Positions 60,692-64,000 of a DNA stretch of 64,000 nucleotides are shown one piece after another. The translations under genes were made by a program, and so were the position numbers. Every line of letters starts with the position of its first letter. Position 1 is the first letter of the stretch. The DNA comes from Streptomyces sp. RB17 (GTDB taxonomy: Bacteria; Actinomycetota; Actinomycetes; Streptomycetales; Streptomycetaceae): the NCBI RefSeq assembly GCF_009604455.1, contig NZ_WEGL01000001.1, forward strand, positions 310,001 through 374,000, written 5' to 3'. The notes under the pieces were generated by a model. The model was given only the letters and a program-made list of their open reading frames with translations, did not search any database and was not told where the DNA came from.

Positions 60692-61312
60692 ATGTGGAAG
60701 AGAGTGCTGGCGGTCGGGGCTCACCCGGACGACGTCGAGTTCGGCTGCGGAGGTGCCCTCTTGCGGCACGCGGCGTACGGCGCCTCGATCACCCTGGTCA
60801 TCGTCAGCGACGGAGCCCTCGCCGGGGACGCCGTGCTGCGCGCCGCCGAACAGGAGCACGCCGCGCAGCTCTTGGGGGCGAAGATGGTGATGCTGCAGCG
60901 CCCGGATGGCCAACTCGGGCCCCTGCGCGCCCTGGTGAGCCGCCTCGAGGAGGAGATCGCGAACGCGGCGCCGGATCTGGTCTACACGCATCTGCCGGAG
61001 GACATCCACCAGGACCACGTCAGGACGCACCAGGCCATCAGCATCGCCGCACGACGCCTGGACAACGTTCTGCTGTACGAGTCCCCCCGCTCCTCCCTGC
61101 TGTCGTCGGGCATCAGCGTGGACATCAGCCCGGTGATCGAGCAGAAGACCGCCCTCCTCGCGGCACACGCCTCGCAGATCGGCACGCGCCGTGAGCTGGG
61201 CGCCGAGGCGGTCCGCGCCCGTGCCGTCCTGCACGGCAGCAGGGTCGGCTGCGGCTATGCCGAGATGTTCCGGCCCCTGCGCTTCACCATGCCGCTCGGC
61301 CACGTCGTGTGA
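60692..61312 (+). CDS. PIG-L/LmbE-family deacetylase
   Basis: 206 residues. Zinc motif 'VLAVGAHPDDVEFGCGGALL' (AHPDD, about residues 9-13), second site 'THLPEDIHQDHVRTHQA' with the late His. The family removes N-acetyl groups from GlcNAc conjugates. In a glycan cluster it may deacetylate a sugar of the polymer. ATG 60692 after TAGGGG. Confidence 0.9.
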   Translation: MWKRVLAVGAHPDDVEFGCGGALLRHAAYGASITLVIVSDGALAGDAVLRAAEQEHAAQLLGAKMVMLQRPDGQLGPLRALVSRLEEEIANAAPDLVYTHLPEDIHQDHVRTHQAISIAARRLDNVLLYESPRSSLLSSGISVDISPVIEQKTALLAAHASQIGTRRELGAEAVRARAVLHGSRVGCGYAEMFRPLRFTMPLGHVV

Positions 61313-61462
61313 GGCGGCCTCACCCGGTGGTGCCGGTACGGCCCCGCGGCGAGCGCGCCATTCGGGGGACGTCCCTCCCGCGCGTCAGCGAGCCCACGAC
61401 ACGACCGACGGCCTCCCGATCACCGTGGGGAGAGGCCGGTACCACCGAGGGAGGAGAGAACG

Positions 61463-62335
61463 ATGCCGGTATTCGCCGTGCTCGCTCACACCGAGCCCGC
61501 GCTGTTCTCCCGGCTCGTCGAGCGCCTGGCGCCCTACCCGGTGGTCGTTCATGTGGACGCACGGTCACGAAGTGCCGACTTCGCGGGAGTGCCTCGCACC
61601 ACCTACGTCCGCGACCGCGTCGCGGTGCGGTGGGGAGCCTTCTCGGTCGTCCGCGCCACGCTCGCCCTGTACCGCACGGCGCTGGAGTTCGCCCGGCCCT
61701 CCGAGCACATCGTTCTGCTGTCCGGGCAGTGCTACCCCACCCGGCCGGTGGGCGAGTTCGCCGCGTACCTCGCTTCGGCGCCGTTCCGTCAGCACTGCCG
61801 GGCGGCCGGGGTGCTCGACGACAAGGACACCGCCGGCCGAGTCCTCAAGCGGTGGTGTCTCGACGCCGTGCCGACCGGACCGGGTCCGACCTATCTTCCC
61901 CGCGCCCTGCTGCGCAGAGGGATCTCGGAGCTGACCCCCCGGCGCAGGCCCTCCGTGTTCGGTGACATCGAGCCGGTGGCCGGCAGTCAGTGGACGGCGT
62001 TGACCGCCGACTGCGTCGCGGACCTCCTGGGCAAGGCCGAGGACCCCGGCTGGGAGAACCTGTTCCGTACCACGCACGCGCCGGACGAGATGTTCTTCCA
62101 CACGCTCGTCTGGAACAGCGGCTGGCGCGATGAGGTGGAGGACCCGGTACTGCGGCCACGAGCCGGGCGCGTCACCGCGGACTTCAGCAACTTCCACCAT
62201 CTGGACCGGCAGTTGAGGGGCACGAGGACCCTCGCCGATCTCCCGGCGATCGAAGCCTCCCGGATGTACTTCGTCCGCAAGGTCGCCTCACCGCAGTCGG
62301 CGCAACTGCTCGACGCCCTCGACGGACGGACCTGA
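61463..62335 (+). CDS. GT14-type (core-2/I-branching) glycosyltransferase
   Basis: 290 residues. 'MPVFAVLAHTEPALFSRLVE', 'VRDRVAVRWGAFSVVRATLA' (the W-G-x-F/x-S-x-V signature), 'HIVLLSGQCYPTRPVGEF' (LLSGQD/C-type) and 'PDEMFFHTLVWNSGW' (D/E-E-x-F-F) are GT14 marks. GT14 enzymes transfer GlcNAc or Xyl, often as branches; bacterial members are less studied. Ribosome site GGGAGGAGAG. Confidence 0.85.
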   Translation: MPVFAVLAHTEPALFSRLVERLAPYPVVVHVDARSRSADFAGVPRTTYVRDRVAVRWGAFSVVRATLALYRTALEFARPSEHIVLLSGQCYPTRPVGEFAAYLASAPFRQHCRAAGVLDDKDTAGRVLKRWCLDAVPTGPGPTYLPRALLRRGISELTPRRRPSVFGDIEPVAGSQWTALTADCVADLLGKAEDPGWENLFRTTHAPDEMFFHTLVWNSGWRDEVEDPVLRPRAGRVTADFSNFHHLDRQLRGTRTLADLPAIEASRMYFVRKVASPQSAQLLDALDGRT

Positions 62336-62386
62336 CCCGATCTCCACCGGGGCGGGTGAAAGGGGGACGGCGAGCGCGGCGAGGCG

Positions 62387-62419
62387 GCGGGTGCCGGGCG
62401 CGAGGCGTCCGGCACCCGC
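62387..62419. terminator. Bidirectional hairpin terminator
   Basis: Perfect 11-bp stem GCGGGTGCCGG (62387-62397) with 62409-62419, between the convergent GT14 and wall-protein genes. Confidence 0.65.
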
Positions 62420-62423
62420 TCGA

Positions 62424-63146
62424 CTACTTCTGGGTCGCTGCCCGGCGGCCCCGCCGGTACAGGACGGTTCCGGCGACCAGCAGCACGCCGCCGGCGGCCG
62501 CGGCCGTGATGGTGCCCTCGGAGCCGGTGTGGGCCATCTGCGGGGGCGTGTGGTGCTGCGGCGGCGGAACGTGCCGGTGCGGCGGCGTCTGCGGCGGCTT
62601 GTGGTGCTGGGGCGGCGGAACGTGCCGGTGCGGCGGAGGCGGCTTCTCCTCCTCGCCGTAGCACCCGCAGTGCTCGTCGCCGCCGTAGCTGCTGCCGTAG
62701 CTCGACTCGTCGTCGCCGTAGCTCCCGGACTTGCCGTAGCCCGGCTTGTCGTCGTCGCCGTAGCTCCCGGACTTGCCGTAACTCGGCTTGTCGTCGTCGC
62801 CGTAGCTCTGGGAGGGCTTGTGGCTCGGCTCGTCGTCGCCGTGGCTCCCGGAACCCGCGGAGGAGCGCTGGAGGCTCGACCGGGACTCGGGGGCGGCCTC
62901 CTCGGTCATCCCCGCGTCCCTGTGGGCCGTCCGCACGGCGTCCTGCGCCTGCTCGATCGCCCTCATGGCGCTTGCCACGCCCGGGAGACCTTCGTCCTCG
63001 GTCATGCTGCCCGGAAGCGCCGCGGCACGTGAGTCCGTCACCGTCGACAGCGGATCGGAGTCCGCGAACGCCCATGGGGTGTACAGAGACAGGGCGCTTG
63101 TCGCGGCGGCAGCCACGACCAATCCCTTGCTCAGGGTCTGTCGCAC
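62424..63146 (-). CDS. MAHTG-anchored cell-wall protein with Asp/Gly/Lys repeats
   Basis: 240 residues from GTG 63146 (VRQTLSKGLV...). Signal peptide ends near ...WAFA. A middle region repeats 'SYGDDDKPSYGKSG' about three times, then 'YGGDEHCGCYGEEE', then a His/Pro repeat 'PPHRHVPPPQHH' twice. The C-terminus is a sorting signal: 'QMAHTG', a hydrophobic helix 'AAAAGGVLLVAGTVL' and 'YRRGRRAATQK', a variant of the LAxTG class used by Streptomyces class E sortases. Likely covalently attached to peptidoglycan; the acidic repeats may bind cations. No sortase in the window. Confidence 0.82.
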   Translation of the reverse strand: MRQTLSKGLVVAAAATSALSLYTPWAFADSDPLSTVTDSRAAALPGSMTEDEGLPGVASAMRAIEQAQDAVRTAHRDAGMTEEAAPESRSSLQRSSAGSGSHGDDEPSHKPSQSYGDDDKPSYGKSGSYGDDDKPGYGKSGSYGDDESSYGSSYGGDEHCGCYGEEEKPPPPHRHVPPPQHHKPPQTPPHRHVPPPQHHTPPQMAHTGSEGTITAAAAGGVLLVAGTVLYRRGRRAATQK

Positions 63147-63321
63147 TCTCGTTGTCTTCCTCTCGGAGGGAATCGGAAGCCGGCCACGGAGCCCGACGAA
63201 GGGGGCTTCACGCGTGCCACGACCTGCAGACTGTGAACGAGATATGGACGCCCGAAGAAACCGGAAGGGGATGGATTTCGGGTAATTCACCCGAATGGCA
63301 CTTCTGTGCTGCTCGAAAGGC

Positions 63322-64000
63322 TCACCCGCCGTACAGTGCCTCGATCTGTTCCGCGTACGCGGCCGCCACCGCCTGCCGCCTGACCTTCAGGGACGGGGTC
63401 AGCAGCCCGTTCTCCTCGCTGAACTCGCCCTCGACCAGCGCGAAGGCGCGGATCGACTCGGCACGTGAGACGGCCTCGTTGGCGTAGTCCACGGCTCGCT
63501 GCACATCGGCCCGCATCCGTGGATCCCGGACCACCTCGGCCATCGGCGTGTCCGCGGGCAGTCTGCGGACCGACAGCCAGTGGGCCACCGCTTCCGGGTC
63601 GAGCGTGACGAGGGCGGCGACGAAGGGACGGTTGTCGCCGACGACCAGGCACTGCCCGACGGGCGGACGGCTGCGCAGCCGGTCCTCCAGGACGGCCGGG
63701 GAGACGTTCTTGCCGCCGGAGGTGACGAGGATGTCCTTCTTGCGGCCGGTGATGGTGAGATACCCGTCGCCGTCGAGGGAGCCGAGGTCACCGGTGGCGA
63801 ACCAGCCTCCCCCAGACTCCGTCCGGGGGGACCCCCACAGTACCTCGTCCGTGGCCGCCGGGTTGTTCCAGTACGACCCGAAGACCACCCCGCCCTGGAC
63901 GAGGACCTCCCCGTCGTCGGCGATGCGGACCGCGGTGCCGGGGACGGGCAGGCCGACGGTGCCAGGGCGCGGCTTCAGCGGCGGGACGATGGTCGCGGCG
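63322..64000 (-). CDS. Long-chain acyl-CoA ligase (partial, N-terminus beyond the window)
   Basis: C-terminal ~226 residues of an AMP-forming acyl-CoA synthetase. Seen: 'VGLPVPGTAVRIADDGEVLV', 'VVFGSYWNNPAATDEVL', the adenylate motif 'GWFATGDLGSLDGDGYLTIT', 'GRKKDILVTSGGKNVSPAVL' (A8 loop and FACS signature) and 'LKVRRQAVAAAYAEQIEALY'. Activates fatty acids with CoA. An in-frame insertion, 'WGSPRTESGGG', interrupts the segment before GWFATGD and comes from a repeat at 63806-63836. The start is outside the window. Confidence 0.9.
   Translation of the reverse strand, partial: AATIVPPLKPRPGTVGLPVPGTAVRIADDGEVLVQGGVVFGSYWNNPAATDEVLWGSPRTESGGGWFATGDLGSLDGDGYLTITGRKKDILVTSGGKNVSPAVLEDRLRSRPPVGQCLVVGDNRPFVAALVTLDPEAVAHWLSVRRLPADTPMAEVVRDPRMRADVQRAVDYANEAVSRAESIRAFALVEGEFSEENGLLTPSLKVRRQAVAAAYAEQIEALYGG
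63806..63836. repeat. Palindromic repeat inserted in the acyl-CoA ligase gene
   Basis: CCTCCCCCAGACTCCGTCCG followed by GGGGGACCCCC can fold with CCCCC against GGGGG. I recognise similar 'ccccca...ggggg' modules scattered in Streptomyces genomes. Here it sits inside coding sequence without breaking the frame. Confidence 0.55.

Overview
The window is high-GC (roughly 70% or more) actinobacterial chromosome, almost certainly Streptomyces. Evidence: strong codon bias, many GTG/TTG starts, 4-bp GTGA/ATGA start-stop overlaps, a citrate synthase, RecD2-like helicase and copper ATPase very like those of S. coelicolor as I recall them, a variant LPXTG ('MAHTG') wall protein, and Streptomyces-type intergenic repeats. 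No tRNA, rRNA, CRISPR array or intact transposase was seen.

Layout. 0-6 kb: lipoprotein, a 183-bp MITE-like element abutting a LysR gene, a RBBP9-type hydrolase, an MFS exporter whose 3' end is duplicated, a TIM-barrel isomerase and a MarR-GNAT fusion regulator. 6-13 kb: a secreted Gly/Trp-repeat peptide, a flavin monooxygenase, a LacI regulator whose 3' end is tandemly triplicated, and its likely target operon (Gfo/Idh/MocA oxidoreductase, DUF993 protein, sugar-phosphate isomerase). 13-16 kb: a decayed stretch with a hydrolase pseudogene, ribokinase beside a frameshifted rbsB remnant, an SDR and a GNAT. 16-24 kb: core genes recD2 and citA (with a possible 28-codon leader ORF), copA-copZ under a CsoR-type palindrome, and a PrsW protease. 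24-27 kb: TetR and MMPL remnants, a zinc alcohol dehydrogenase, a GNAT and a small HTH protein. 27-36 kb: myo-inositol catabolic operon iolC-aldolase-iolB-iolD-mmsA, then an amino-acid permease with twin palindromic operators. 36-39.5 kb: an S15 hydrolase fused to an ABC ATPase, coupled to its permease.

39.5-63 kb is an envelope and glycopolymer island. It starts with small secreted proteins, including a tandem triplet of 110-residue two-cysteine proteins. It then holds glycosyltransferases, two paralogous secreted beta-propeller/FN3 proteins, a parallel-beta-helix protein, a CDP-alcohol phosphatidyltransferase, and a coupled operon wzy-wzz-wzx-propeller-cytidylyltransferase in which each gene overlaps the next by 4 bp. 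Next come a GDP-mannose-3,5-epimerase-like enzyme, more glycosyltransferases, an acetyltransferase, a phosphoglycosyl transferase, a PIG-L deacetylase, a GT14 enzyme and the MAHTG wall protein. I infer a Wzx/Wzy-type exported, acetylated polysaccharide that may carry polyol-phosphate groups and be bound by the secreted propellers. The window ends inside a long-chain acyl-CoA ligase carrying an in-frame repeat insertion.

The most promising little-described items are the coupled polysaccharide/propeller operon, the small secreted triplet, the two loci where gene 3' ends are duplicated at the same ~185-bp spacing, and the MITE that supplies a regulator's stop codon.
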